From Marilutibacter chinensis (GTDB lineage Bacteria; Pseudomonadota; Gammaproteobacteria; Xanthomonadales; Xanthomonadaceae): a DNA stretch of 64,000 nucleotides. This document shows positions 19,248 to 28,404 of the stretch, piece by piece. Below the pieces are notes generated by a model that saw nothing but the letters and a program-made list of their open reading frames with translations, had not been told where the DNA came from and did no database searches. The stretch is taken from positions 868,001 through 932,000 of the forward strand of contig NZ_JAKJPO010000001.1 in NCBI RefSeq assembly GCF_021725675.1, read 5' to 3'. The translations under genes and the position numbers were made by a program. Numbering within the stretch: the first letter of the stretch is position 1; every line of letters begins with the position of its first letter.

Positions 19248-20255
19248 ATGCGGGTTCTGGTCACCGGCGCCGCCGGGTTCATCGGTTTCCATCTCGCCCA
19301 GGCGCTGCTGGCACGGGGCGACGAGGTGCTGGGCTACGACAACGTCAACGACTACTACGATCCGCAGCTGAAGGAAGCGCGCCTGGCACGGCTGCGGACG
19401 CACGCGGGATTCGGCTTCATGCGTGCCTCGCTGGAGGACCGCGACTCGATCGAACGGGCCTTCGACACCTTCGCGCCCGAACGGGTCGTCCATCTTGCGG
19501 CACAGGCCGGGGTGCGCTATTCGATCGAGAATCCACGCGCATACATCGACAGCAACGTGGTCGGCTTTCTCAACGTGCTGGAAGGCTGCCGCCACCATCC
19601 GGTCGAGCATCTGGTCTATGCGTCTTCGAGCTCGGTCTACGGCGCCAACACCCGGCTGCCGTTCTCGGTCGACGACGACGTCGACCATCCGGTCAGCCTG
19701 TACGCGGCGACCAAGAAGTCCAACGAGCTGATGGCGCACACCTACAGCCACCTGTACGGCCTGCCGACCACCGGCCTGCGCTTCTTCACCGTATACGGCC
19801 CGTGGGGCCGGCCGGACATGGCGCTGTTCCTGTTCACCCGCAACATCCTGGCCGGGCGACCGATCGACGTGTTCAATCACGGCCATCATCGCCGCGACTT
19901 CACCTACATCGACGACATCGTCGAGGGCGTCGTGCGCACCCTGGACCGGGTGCCCGCGCCCGATCCCGGCTACGACTTCGCCCATGCCACGCCGGCCGCC
20001 TCGGCGGCCCCGTACCGCCTCTACAACATCGGCAGCGACCGTCCGGTCGAGCTGATGACCTACATCCGCCTGATCGAGGCATGCCTCGGCCGCCGCGCCG
20101 AATGCAACCTGCTGCCGCTGCAGCCGGGCGACGTGCCCGAATCCCACGCCGACGTCGGGGCGCTGCGTCGCGACGTCGGCTACGCGCCGACCACGCCTGT
20201 CGAGATCGGCATACGCCGCTTCGTCGAGTGGTTCCGGGAGTACTACGACGCCTGA
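19248..20255 (+). CDS. NAD-dependent epimerase, probable UDP-glucuronate 4-epimerase
   Basis: A 335-residue extended short-chain dehydrogenase with [11 protein letters not shown] at the N-terminus. The [17 protein letters not shown] segment is characteristic of UDP-glucuronate 4-epimerases, which make UDP-galacturonate. The catalytic pair is SSSSVYG / YAATKK, followed by [16 protein letters not shown] and [16 protein letters not shown] ribosome-binding site precedes ATG 19248. It follows the dehydrogenase after 173 bp, so the two probably act in series to make a uronic-acid donor for the polysaccharide. Cytoplasmic. Confidence 0.9.
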   Translation: MRVLVTGAAGFIGFHLAQALLARGDEVLGYDNVNDYYDPQLKEARLARLRTHAGFGFMRASLEDRDSIERAFDTFAPERVVHLAAQAGVRYSIENPRAYIDSNVVGFLNVLEGCRHHPVEHLVYASSSSVYGANTRLPFSVDDDVDHPVSLYAATKKSNELMAHTYSHLYGLPTTGLRFFTVYGPWGRPDMALFLFTRNILAGRPIDVFNHGHHRRDFTYIDDIVEGVVRTLDRVPAPDPGYDFAHATPAASAAPYRLYNIGSDRPVELMTYIRLIEACLGRRAECNLLPLQPGDVPESHADVGALRRDVGYAPTTPVEIGIRRFVEWFREYYDA

Positions 20256-20330
20256 TCCGGACGTCCATCGCGACTGGCCGGGCCCGGCGTGCCGCTGCGT
20301 TGTCTATTGCTGAACAAGGGGAACGCCGTC

Positions 20331-20963
20331 ATGCGCCAGATAACCGCACTGCTGCTGATCGTTTTCGTCCTGCTGCTGGGTGCCTGCGCCACCACGCCCG
20401 GCACCGGCTCCGGACCGCCGCCGGGCAGCGCGGCGACCGCCGTCGACGAATACCAGATCGGTGTCGACGACATCGTCCAGGTCACCGTCTGGCGCAATCC
20501 CGACCTCGGCATCACCGCACCGGTACGTCCAGACGGCATGATCTCGGTGCCGCTGATCGGCGATGTCCAGGCCGGCGGGCTGACCCCGAGCCGGGTCGCC
20601 GCCGACATCGGCCAGAAGCTCTCGGCCTACGTCCGCGACCCGCAGGTCGCGGTCATCCTCACCGACCTGCGCAGCCATGAATACCTGTCGCGGGTGCGGG
20701 TCACCGGTGCGGTGCGCCAGCCGGTCTCGATTCCGTACCGCCAGGGCATGACCGTCCTCGATGCGGTGCTGGCCGCCGGCGGGGTGACCGAGTTCGCCGC
20801 GGGCAACCGCAGCAGCCTTCACCGCAAGAACGGCAGGGGCGCGTACGACGCCTATCGCGCCTACGAGGTGCAGCTGGACGAGATCCTCAACGGATCGGAC
20901 CTGAGCACCAACTACCCGGTGGCTCCCGGCGATGTGATCACCGTGGCCGAGCGCGCCCTGTGA
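20331..20963 (+). CDS. Outer-membrane polysaccharide export lipoprotein (Wza family, XrtA-locus type)
   Basis: Forms, or contributes to, the outer-membrane/periplasmic exit for exopolysaccharide. The 210-residue protein has a signal peptide ending in the lipobox LLGAC near residue 18. A polysaccharide-export domain follows (YQIGVDDIVQVTVWRNPDLG), then an SLBB-type fold (RVTGAVRQPVSIPYRQGMTVLDAVLAAGG). It is short, as in exosortase-associated export proteins, rather than the 380 residues of E. coli Wza. ATG 20331, after AAGGGGA, is chosen over the upstream in-frame ATG at 20289, which would bury the signal peptide. Its stop overlaps the next start (GTGA). Confidence 0.9.
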   Translation: MRQITALLLIVFVLLLGACATTPGTGSGPPPGSAATAVDEYQIGVDDIVQVTVWRNPDLGITAPVRPDGMISVPLIGDVQAGGLTPSRVAADIGQKLSAYVRDPQVAVILTDLRSHEYLSRVRVTGAVRQPVSIPYRQGMTVLDAVLAAGGVTEFAAGNRSSLHRKNGRGAYDAYRAYEVQLDEILNGSDLSTNYPVAPGDVITVAERAL

Positions 20964-22534
20964 GTACCGAACTCTCCGAATGGAGTGGAGGTGCCGCTCC
21001 CCGGCAGGGGCTGCAGCGCATCGGGCGCGTCTCCCCGGCCATCCCGCTGGCCGGGATGGCGCTGAAGGAAGGCCGGCGGCACCCGGTGCTGCTGGCCGCG
21101 GCATTCGCGGCGATCGCTTTCGTCGCGCTGATGATGGGGCTGTCCGCGCCGAAGAAATACACCGCCACCGCGACCGTCCGGGTACAGGAGGAAAGCATCA
21201 TCCAGCCGCTGATGAAGGGCCGGGCGATGACCACGACGGTCGTCGACCATGCCGGCATCGCCCGCGAGATCGCCTTCGGCCAGCAGGTGCTGGACGGCGT
21301 CATCCGGGCCGGCGGCTGGCCGCACGAGGACATGAGCGCGATCGATGTCGATCGCCTGCGCGACCAGATCGTCGCCCGCACCGAGATCTACAACCCGCAC
21401 CAGAACAACAACCTGATCAAGATCAGCTACGCCGACGTCGACGCGCAGCGGGCACAGCGCGTGGCCCAGCGGATCGCCGATTCCATCATCGCGGTGAATC
21501 TCAGGAGCAAGGCCGCCGAGAGCCGGACCGCCTACGAGTTCATCGATGCGCAGGCGCGCCAGTACGAGAAGGAACTGGGCGAAGCCGAAAGCGCACTGGC
21601 CGCGTACTACCGCCGACATCCCGAGGCGCTTCCGGGAACCAGCGAGATATCCAGCCGCCGGATCGGCGAACTGCAGCGCGAGACCGACCGTGCGCGGATG
21701 GATGCGATCGACCAGCGTGCGCAGGCCAGCGCACTGCAGTCGCACCTCGGCCGCGAGAACTCGCTCGGCGCCAGCGTCCGTGCGATCCAGATCCAGCAGC
21801 AGCTGGCGACGCTGCAGAAGGAACTGGACACGCTGGCCCTCAACTACACCGAACAGCATCCGGACATCCGCCGCATCCGCAACCAGATGGGCGATCTGCA
21901 GGCCGAGTTGCGGCGCGAGCGCAGCAATCCGACTCCGGCGATCGCTGCAGTGCCGGCCACCGCGACGCCGGCGTACAGCGACCTGCGCGCACGGCTGGCC
22001 GACGCCCGCAGCCGCAGCGCCGCATCCGCCGAACGGGTCGCGACCGCCGAGCGGCTGATCGCCGAAGAACGCCAGCGCAGCGAGCAGCTGGCGCTGATGG
22101 AAGGCGAGCTGGCCCAGCTCCAGCGCGATTACGACACCAGCAAGGTGCTCTACAACGACATGATCGAGCGGCGCGAGAACGCACGCATGTCGATGCTGCT
22201 GGACGCCGAGCACGGCGAACTGAGCTTCCGGATCCAGGAGGCGGCGGCGCTGCCGCTGCAGGCGACCGGGCTGCGTCTGATGTACGTGGCGCTCGGTGGA
22301 CTGATGCTCGCGGTCGCGCTTCCGGTACTGGCACTGCTGGCCTGGGTCAAGCTCGACCCGCGCATCCGCACCGCTTCGCAGATCGAATCTTCTATCGGAC
22401 TTCCGGTGCTTGGCTCGGTACCTATGAGCTACACGCCGTCGCGGACGGCCCAGGTGCGCAAGCGGCTGACGATCGCCGCGGCCCTGGTCGCCTCGGTGCC
22501 GCTGGCGTTCGCACTCGCGATGATCCTCAGGTAG
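20960..22534 (+). CDS. Polysaccharide chain-length determinant (Wzz/GNVR, XrtA-locus type)
   Basis: An inner-membrane protein of 524 residues that controls polymer length and links the membrane and periplasmic parts of the exporter. A transmembrane helix lies near residues 45-65 (LLAAAFAAIAFVALMMGLS). The Wzz domain follows, and a long coiled coil extends through about 180-400 (EKELGEAESALAAYYR and later heptad stretches). Two more helices are near 435-460 and at the C-terminus. No kinase domain is fused; that is the separate gene downstream. A GTG start overlaps the export gene stop. Confidence 0.9.
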   Translation: MSTELSEWSGGAAPRQGLQRIGRVSPAIPLAGMALKEGRRHPVLLAAAFAAIAFVALMMGLSAPKKYTATATVRVQEESIIQPLMKGRAMTTTVVDHAGIAREIAFGQQVLDGVIRAGGWPHEDMSAIDVDRLRDQIVARTEIYNPHQNNNLIKISYADVDAQRAQRVAQRIADSIIAVNLRSKAAESRTAYEFIDAQARQYEKELGEAESALAAYYRRHPEALPGTSEISSRRIGELQRETDRARMDAIDQRAQASALQSHLGRENSLGASVRAIQIQQQLATLQKELDTLALNYTEQHPDIRRIRNQMGDLQAELRRERSNPTPAIAAVPATATPAYSDLRARLADARSRSAASAERVATAERLIAEERQRSEQLALMEGELAQLQRDYDTSKVLYNDMIERRENARMSMLLDAEHGELSFRIQEAAALPLQATGLRLMYVALGGLMLAVALPVLALLAWVKLDPRIRTASQIESSIGLPVLGSVPMSYTPSRTAQVRKRLTIAAALVASVPLAFALAMILR

Positions 22535-22542
22535 ACCCGCCC

Positions 22543-23289
22543 ATGAACGACCCAGGTATCGCATCGTTGGAGCGCGACCTCCGTGAACGGTTCCAGCTTC
22601 CCGACAAGTCCGTCGGCCGGCCGGCGGAGACCAGCCTGCTCAGTCCCGAGCAACGTCGCGAGATCTCCATCATCTGCGCGTCGACCGCGCCGAGGGCGCA
22701 GGTCAACGCGTTCCGCAACCTGCGCACCCGGCTGCTGGCGATCGCCGGCGGACAGTCGATCACGACCGTCGTCGCGCCTGTCAGCAAGGGCAGCGGCGGC
22801 AGCTTCGTCGCCCGCAACCTGGCCGCGGCGATGGCGTTCGAGGAAGGACGCAACGCGCTGCTCGTCGACTGCGACCTGCAGGATCCGTCGCAGCACACCA
22901 CGATGCGCATCGACGCCGGGAACGGCGGGCTGACCGACTACCTCGACGACCCGGTCGCCGACGTGGCCGACATCCTCTACGAGACCGGCATCGCCAGGCT
23001 GCGGCTGATCCCGGCGGGCACCGCGCCGCGGCCCGACAACGAGTATTTCACCCGCTTCAAGATGCGGTTGCTGATCGACTCGCTGAGCTACCGCTATCCC
23101 GACCGCTATCTGTTTCTCGACAGCCCGCCGGTTCTGGGTGCGCCAGATGCACGACTGCTGTCCCACCTGGCCGATGTCGTGGTGCTGGTCGCCGGGTATG
23201 GCCGCGACACGCCCGAGGCCATCGCCGAGGCCGCCGCCAACTTCGACCCCGGCAAGTTCGCGGGAGTCGTGTTCAACGAAGGCGTCTAG
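22543..23289 (+). CDS. Tyrosine-kinase-like ATPase of the export complex, Walker A degenerate
   Basis: A 248-residue CpsD/CapB-type MinD-like protein, expected to pair with the chain-length protein eight bases upstream. The Walker A' motif is present (LLVDCDLQDP, 106-115), as is Walker B (FLDSPP, 191-196). The Walker A loop reads PVSKGSGGSF (79-88) and has glycine where the conserved lysine of GxGK[ST] should be. No C-terminal tyrosine cluster exists. I recall that exosortase-associated homologues often show a similar glycine-rich, lysine-free loop. It may therefore be a regulatory pseudokinase rather than an active kinase. Cytoplasmic face of the inner membrane, by inference. Confidence 0.85.
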   Translation: MNDPGIASLERDLRERFQLPDKSVGRPAETSLLSPEQRREISIICASTAPRAQVNAFRNLRTRLLAIAGGQSITTVVAPVSKGSGGSFVARNLAAAMAFEEGRNALLVDCDLQDPSQHTTMRIDAGNGGLTDYLDDPVADVADILYETGIARLRLIPAGTAPRPDNEYFTRFKMRLLIDSLSYRYPDRYLFLDSPPVLGAPDARLLSHLADVVVLVAGYGRDTPEAIAEAAANFDPGKFAGVVFNEGV

Positions 23290-23328
23290 GGCGGTGGATC
23301 CCGGAACCGGCCGACGCGAGGGGGAATC

Positions 23329-24711
23329 ATGACGGTGAACCCGCCATCTGAACGTGGCAGCCGCGGCCCTCGGACTGCGCGACCCACCACCGCAACCGCT
23401 TGCCCGCCCCCGGCGCGGGCCCGGAGCCTGGCTCCGCTCGCGCTCGCGCTGCTGGCCTGCGTGCCGGCCCGGACGATGGCGGTCGACCTCGACTACGAGA
23501 TCGGCGTCGCGGTCAAGCGACAGGACAACATCGCACTGACCGCATCCGGCAGGGATCCGATATCGGAAACGGTGGTATCCCCGCGCGCCTACTTCGAGGC
23601 CCGGCAGGACGGTCCCCGCCTCAGGTTCGTCGGCCAGGGCGCGCTGGAGTACTTCGACTATCTCGACGACACCTTCTCCGACGAGACCCGCGCACGCTTC
23701 AACGGCCAGCTCGACATCGTCGCGATTCCCGACCGGCTGGAGTTCGTATTCCGGGATTACCTGAGCCAGCAACCGGTGGATCCGCTGGCTGCCTACGCGC
23801 CGGACAATACCCAGCAGATCAACGTGTTCGTCGCCGGTCCCACCCTGAAGGCGCGCTTCGGACCTGCGATGCGCGGCCAGCTGGACCTGCGCTACGCCGA
23901 CAACCACGCCGAGGAAAGCGAAAGCTTCAATGGCAACCGCTACAGCGCCGCCGCGCGGCTCGCCCGCGACCTGTCTCCGACCCGCGAAATGTCGGTCAAC
24001 CTGGCGGTGGTGGACGCGGACTTCGACCAGTCCGGCGACCTGCGCGACTACCGCCGCTACGAGGGTTTCGTCAATCTGACGAGCCGCCACGCGCGCATGG
24101 AAACCGATATCGACCTGGGCCATTCGCGGGTCGAGCTGGACGGCAGCGGCCGCGAGGATTCGACCGCGCTGGTACGTGCGTCGCTGGAATGGGAGCTGTC
24201 GCCGCGCAGCCTGATCGGACTGTCCGTCCGCCAACAGTTCACCGACAGCGGCGAGGACATGACCCGGCCGCTGGAGCTGGAGGAGATCCGGTTCAACGAT
24301 TTCAACGTGCCCTACCTGGTGGAGCCCAGCGTATTCGAGGAACGCCAGCTCCGCGGACGCTACCGTTATCGCGGCGACCGCCTGAGTCTGCAGGCGATTC
24401 CCTATGCGCGACGCGTCCGCTATCTGGACGCCACGCTCGAGGACGAGAACCGGCGCGGCGTCATCGTCTCCGCCTCCTACAGACTGCGACCGCGCCTGAC
24501 CGCGACCTTCTACGCGCTCAGGGAGAACCGCGAGTTCGTCGACATCGACCGTGAGGACGACGATTTCACCTACAGCATCGGCCTGGCCAACCGTTTCACC
24601 CGCCACTGGACCGGGCGCATCGACTTCCTGCACCAGGAACGCGACAGCAACGTCGACAGACGCAGCTTCGACAGCAATGCGGTCCTCGTCAGCCTGAGCT
24701 ACCGGCGTTGA
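23329..24711 (+). CDS. Outer-membrane beta-barrel of exopolysaccharide locus (TIGR03016-like)
   Basis: A 460-residue protein. A long, proline-rich N-terminus precedes a hydrophobic signal segment (SLAPLALALLACVPARTMA, cleaved near residue 51), and then alternating hydrophobic/polar strands continue to the end. The last residues, VLVSLSYRR, look like a terminal barrel strand. It stands where exosortase-A loci carry the PEP-CTERM-system-associated outer-membrane protein TIGR03016; the family call rests on context and barrel pattern, not on a conserved motif. ATG 23329 is preceded by GAGGGGGAATC, so the extended signal peptide appears real. Probably part of the secretion channel. Confidence 0.72.
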   Translation: MTVNPPSERGSRGPRTARPTTATACPPPARARSLAPLALALLACVPARTMAVDLDYEIGVAVKRQDNIALTASGRDPISETVVSPRAYFEARQDGPRLRFVGQGALEYFDYLDDTFSDETRARFNGQLDIVAIPDRLEFVFRDYLSQQPVDPLAAYAPDNTQQINVFVAGPTLKARFGPAMRGQLDLRYADNHAEESESFNGNRYSAAARLARDLSPTREMSVNLAVVDADFDQSGDLRDYRRYEGFVNLTSRHARMETDIDLGHSRVELDGSGREDSTALVRASLEWELSPRSLIGLSVRQQFTDSGEDMTRPLELEEIRFNDFNVPYLVEPSVFEERQLRGRYRYRGDRLSLQAIPYARRVRYLDATLEDENRRGVIVSASYRLRPRLTATFYALRENREFVDIDREDDDFTYSIGLANRFTRHWTGRIDFLHQERDSNVDRRSFDSNAVLVSLSYRR

Positions 24712-24852
24712 TGCGAGGATGTCCGCGATGCGTGCCACGGACGCCCGCCTGCCAACCGGCCCGCTCCGCATCGGCCGGCCAGGCGATGCACGCCACATGA
24801 CGGGCGTCAGCGCTGCCGGACGCGACCGGCGCGGGCGACCGGCGGTGGCACC

Positions 24853-26007
24853 ATGACCGAACCGATGTTCTGGATGTCGGTCGCGGGCGTCGTGCTCGCC
24901 TATGCCGGCTACCCGGCCTACCTGGTCCTGCGACGGTCCCTGGATCCATGGCCGGTCGTCCCGCGTGCGTGGACTCCGCCGGTCGACGTGCTGCTGGTCG
25001 TGCACAACGCCGGGGATGCGCTCGAAGCGAAGGTCGCGAACCTGCAACGGCTCGACTATCCGGCGCAGCGCCTGACGGTCCACGTCGTCTGCGACGGGTG
25101 CACCGACGCCACCGCCGCCGTTGCCCGGCGGCTGGCATCGGGACGTGTCCGGGCAACCGTATTTGCGGAAAGACGCGGCAAGTCCGCCTGCATCGGCGAC
25201 CTGCTGCCGACGCTGACCGGCGACGTCGTCCTGTTCGTGGACGTCAGGCAGACGCTCGCTCCCCACGCCCTGCGGGCACTGACCGCCGCGCTCGCGGATC
25301 CGTCGGTCGGCGCGGCGAGCGGGGAGCTGGTGATACGCGATCCCACCGGCTTCGCGGCCGGGGTCGACGCCTACTGGCGCTACGAGAAGGCGATCCGCCG
25401 GCTGGAAAGCGCCACCGGATCGATGGTCGGCGCGACCGGCGCCCTCTATGCGGCGCGACGGCAACTGATCGGTCCGGTGCCGCCGGGGCTGATCCTCGAC
25501 GACATGTGGATCCCACTCTCGGTCGCCGACGCCGGCTACCGGATCGTCGCGGTCGATGACGCGATCGCGGTCGACCACGCACCTCCCGATCCCGCCGCCG
25601 AGGAGCGGCGCAAGCGCAGGACGCTGAGCGGCAACTACCAGCTGCTGCATCGGCTGCCTCGGCTGGCGCTGCCCGGTGCGCATCCGCTGTCGCTGCGGCT
25701 GTGGGGGCACAAGTGGTCGCGACTGCTGGTGCCGTGGCTGCTGGCCACCGCGCTCGCCAGCAGCGCACTGCTCGCGGCGGCAGGCAGCCGGCTGTATCTG
25801 ACGCTGTTCCTGCTGCAGGCCGGCGCCTACGCTCTGGCGATCCTCGGTCGACGATCGGCGTGGCTCGCCGGCCGTTTTCCGCCGGCGCGCGTGGCCGCGG
25901 CGTTCCTGAGCCTGAACGCGAGCGCGGCTCTCGCACTCGGCGACTATCTGCGCAATCCACGGGCGCACCTGTGGCAGACCACCCGCTATCAGGAGAGCGG
26001 CCGATGA
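24853..26007 (+). CDS. Membrane glycosyltransferase, GT2-like
   Basis: A 384-residue family-2-like glycosyltransferase. An N-terminal membrane helix precedes a GT-A domain with VDVLLVVHNAGDALEAKVANL, a DGCTDAT loop and a DxD-like site in VVLFVDVRQT. ILDDMWIPL serves as the acceptor/base region. Two or three further membrane helices lie near 290-370. The catalytic Q/RxxRW motif is not perfect (RRKRRT). It probably adds a sugar to the lipid-linked repeat at the inner membrane. The 141-bp gap before it shows no other gene. Its stop overlaps the next start (ATGA). Confidence 0.82.
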   Translation: MTEPMFWMSVAGVVLAYAGYPAYLVLRRSLDPWPVVPRAWTPPVDVLLVVHNAGDALEAKVANLQRLDYPAQRLTVHVVCDGCTDATAAVARRLASGRVRATVFAERRGKSACIGDLLPTLTGDVVLFVDVRQTLAPHALRALTAALADPSVGAASGELVIRDPTGFAAGVDAYWRYEKAIRRLESATGSMVGATGALYAARRQLIGPVPPGLILDDMWIPLSVADAGYRIVAVDDAIAVDHAPPDPAAEERRKRRTLSGNYQLLHRLPRLALPGAHPLSLRLWGHKWSRLLVPWLLATALASSALLAAAGSRLYLTLFLLQAGAYALAILGRRSAWLAGRFPPARVAAAFLSLNASAALALGDYLRNPRAHLWQTTRYQESGR

Positions 26008-27236
26008 GTTCTCCCCGGCCGCTGACACGTGTCGTCTACGTCGTCTCGCTGTTTCCCTGCGTCTCGGAGACCTTCATCGCGCGCGAGATCGGAGCGTTGG
26101 TCGCGCATGGCGTCGATGTACGGATCATCTCGCTGAAGAATCCCTCGAAGGCACTCGTGCAGACCGGCTCGGCGGCACTGCTGGACCGTGTGCGCCACCC
26201 GTTGCCGTGGTACCGCGCCATGGCCGGCGTCGGCGCTGCGTTCGCGCATGCACCGGCCACGGTGCTGCGTGCCGTCGCGCTGGTCGTCGCCGACGGCTGG
26301 CGAAGACCGCTGGTCGCGTTCAAGTCGCTGGGGGCGCTGTTCCGCGCGTTCCAGCACGCCGGCTGGCTGGAGGATTTCGACCCGCAGGTGATCCACGCGC
26401 ACTGGGCCACCTACCCCTCGACCGCCGCCTGGGCACTGGCGCACGTGCTCGACCGCCCCTTCAGCTTCACCTCGCACGCGCACGACATCTACGTGGAGAA
26501 CCAACTGCTGGCGCACAAGATCGCCGATGCCGCACTGGCGGTGACGATATCCCGCTTCAACGTCGAATGGCTGAGCACGCGCGCGACGCCGATCGCGCGC
26601 GAAAAACTCAGGATCGTCCACTGCGGCGTCGACATGGAGAATTCGCCGTGGCGACCGGGAACGCGCGACACACGGACCGTCCTCGCGGTCGGCCGGCTCG
26701 ATCCCGTCAAGGGCTTCGACACCCTGATCGGCGCGATCGCGCTGCTGGCGCGACGTGGCGTCGAAGTCGACTGCCGCCTCGTCGGAAACGGGCCGCTGTC
26801 CGATGCTCTGCAGCGTCAGGCCGCCGCCCTCGGCGTCGCCCATCGGATCGTGTTCACCGGTGCGCAACCGCAGGAACTCATCCGCGCGTGGATGAACTCC
26901 GCCACCGTGTTCGCATTGCCGTCGCAGGTGGCCGCAGACGGCAACCGCGACGGCATTCCGGTCGCGTTGATGGAGGCGATGGCCAGCGGCTGTCCGGTTA
27001 TCAGCACCCGGGTCTCCGGCATCCCGGAGCTGATCGAGAACGGAGCCAACGGCCTGCTGGTCGAACCAGGCGATCCCGAAGCCCTCGCGGACGCGATCCA
27101 GCGCCTGGTCGAGGACGAGGCGCTGGGCGCCCGCCTCGCGCTGCAGGCACGCCGGCGCATCGAGGAGCAGTTCGACGCCCGCAAGGAGGCCGGCCGGCTG
27201 CACGCGCTGATGCAGGAGATCGCGCATGCCGCCTGA
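26004..27236 (+). CDS. Glycosyltransferase family 4 (first of three)
   Basis: A 410-residue GT-B glycosyltransferase. The N-terminal half has VSLFPCVSETFIAREIGAL and HAHWATYPS; the donor-binding C-terminal half has VGRLDPVKGFDTLI and GIPVALMEAMASGCPVIST, with the family's second glutamate. The N-terminus resembles colanic-acid WcaL/AmsK-type enzymes. The acceptor is not known. Overlaps both neighbours by 4 and 11 bases, so the glycosyltransferase genes are translated as a unit. Cytoplasmic or membrane-associated. Confidence 0.9.
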   Translation: MSSPRPLTRVVYVVSLFPCVSETFIAREIGALVAHGVDVRIISLKNPSKALVQTGSAALLDRVRHPLPWYRAMAGVGAAFAHAPATVLRAVALVVADGWRRPLVAFKSLGALFRAFQHAGWLEDFDPQVIHAHWATYPSTAAWALAHVLDRPFSFTSHAHDIYVENQLLAHKIADAALAVTISRFNVEWLSTRATPIAREKLRIVHCGVDMENSPWRPGTRDTRTVLAVGRLDPVKGFDTLIGAIALLARRGVEVDCRLVGNGPLSDALQRQAAALGVAHRIVFTGAQPQELIRAWMNSATVFALPSQVAADGNRDGIPVALMEAMASGCPVISTRVSGIPELIENGANGLLVEPGDPEALADAIQRLVEDEALGARLALQARRRIEEQFDARKEAGRLHALMQEIAHAA

Positions 27237-28404
27237 ACGCATCCTCATCGTCACCGACGAGATGGAGGTCGGCGGCAGCCAGCGCCAGATCGTCCACCTG
27301 CTCGCCGGACTGGACCGGCAGCGCTGGCAGCCCGAGCTGCTGTTCTTCCGCAGTCCCTCGCGCCTGGTCGACGAGGTCCGCCGCCAGGGAATCGAAGTGC
27401 ATCAGCTGCGCAAGCGCGGGCGGGTCGATCCGCTTTTCCTGCTTGCCTATGCCGCGTTGCTGCGCAGGCGCCGCTTCGCCCTCGTCCATGCGTTCTCGCT
27501 GACCGCCGAACTGTGGAGCACGATCGCCGCGACGATCGCCATGTCCCCGCGCCGGCGGCCCGCGCTGGTGGCCTCGGTACGGGGGCTCTACCTCGATGCA
27601 TCGCACACCTTCTGGCGCATCAAGCGCTTCATCGCCCTGCGCAGCTGCGCGGTCGTCGCCAACGCGCAGGCATGCGCCGATGCGGCGGCGGCGGGTACCG
27701 GCGTCGAGCGCAGGCGCTTCGAGGTGGTACCCAACGGGATCCTGGTCGCGCCCCCGCTGGACGACTCCGCACGCGAACGGACCGAGCGCGGAATCGGCCG
27801 TCCGCCGGGGCGTCCGTTCGCGCTGTTCGTCGGGCGCCTGGTCGAGGTGAAGAACCTGCCCTGCCTGATTCGTGCGCTGGCCCGACTGCCCCGGGAACAG
27901 CGGCCATGGCTGGCGCTGGCCGGCGACGGCCCGATGCGGCCGAGGCTGGCGCAACAGGTCGCCGCGGCCGGCCTCAAGGCCGACGTCCGCTTCCTCGGCG
28001 AACGCGACGATGCCGTCGCGCTGATGCAGATCGCCGACATGCTGGTGCTGCCATCCTGGCAGGAGGGCATGTCGAATGCGGTGATGGAGGCGATGGCCGC
28101 GGGGTGTCCGGTCGTCGCTTCGGCGGTTGGCGGCAACGTCGAGCTGATCGATCCGGAGCGGACCGGGCTGCTGTTCGCCAGCGACGACGACGCCGAGCTG
28201 GCGCTGTGCCTGCAGCGCCTCGGCGGGCATCCCTCGCTGCGCCAGCGGTTGGCCGGCGCCGCGCGCGAGCGGATGCTGGCTACCCACTCGATCGCGAGGA
28301 TGATCGCCGGCACCGGCCGCATCTACGAACGCTGCATCCGTCAGGTCCGGCCGGCCCCCGCCGGCGAAGGCGCTGCGCGCGCGGCCGCCAAGGGGGACGC
28401 GTGA
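27226..28404 (+). CDS. Glycosyltransferase family 4 (second)
   Basis: A 392-residue GT-B enzyme that starts RILIVTDEMEVGGSQRQIVHLL, with the glycine-rich loop typical of GT4. The donor half contains FVGRLVEVKNLPCLIRAL, LAGDGPMRPRL and the EX7E motif EGMSNAVMEAMAAGCPVV. It extends or branches the polysaccharide repeat; the specificity cannot be read from sequence. It overlaps the previous gene by 11 bases and the next by 4 (GTGA). Confidence 0.9.
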   Translation: MPPERILIVTDEMEVGGSQRQIVHLLAGLDRQRWQPELLFFRSPSRLVDEVRRQGIEVHQLRKRGRVDPLFLLAYAALLRRRRFALVHAFSLTAELWSTIAATIAMSPRRRPALVASVRGLYLDASHTFWRIKRFIALRSCAVVANAQACADAAAAGTGVERRRFEVVPNGILVAPPLDDSARERTERGIGRPPGRPFALFVGRLVEVKNLPCLIRALARLPREQRPWLALAGDGPMRPRLAQQVAAAGLKADVRFLGERDDAVALMQIADMLVLPSWQEGMSNAVMEAMAAGCPVVASAVGGNVELIDPERTGLLFASDDDAELALCLQRLGGHPSLRQRLAGAARERMLATHSIARMIAGTGRIYERCIRQVRPAPAGEGAARAAAKGDA

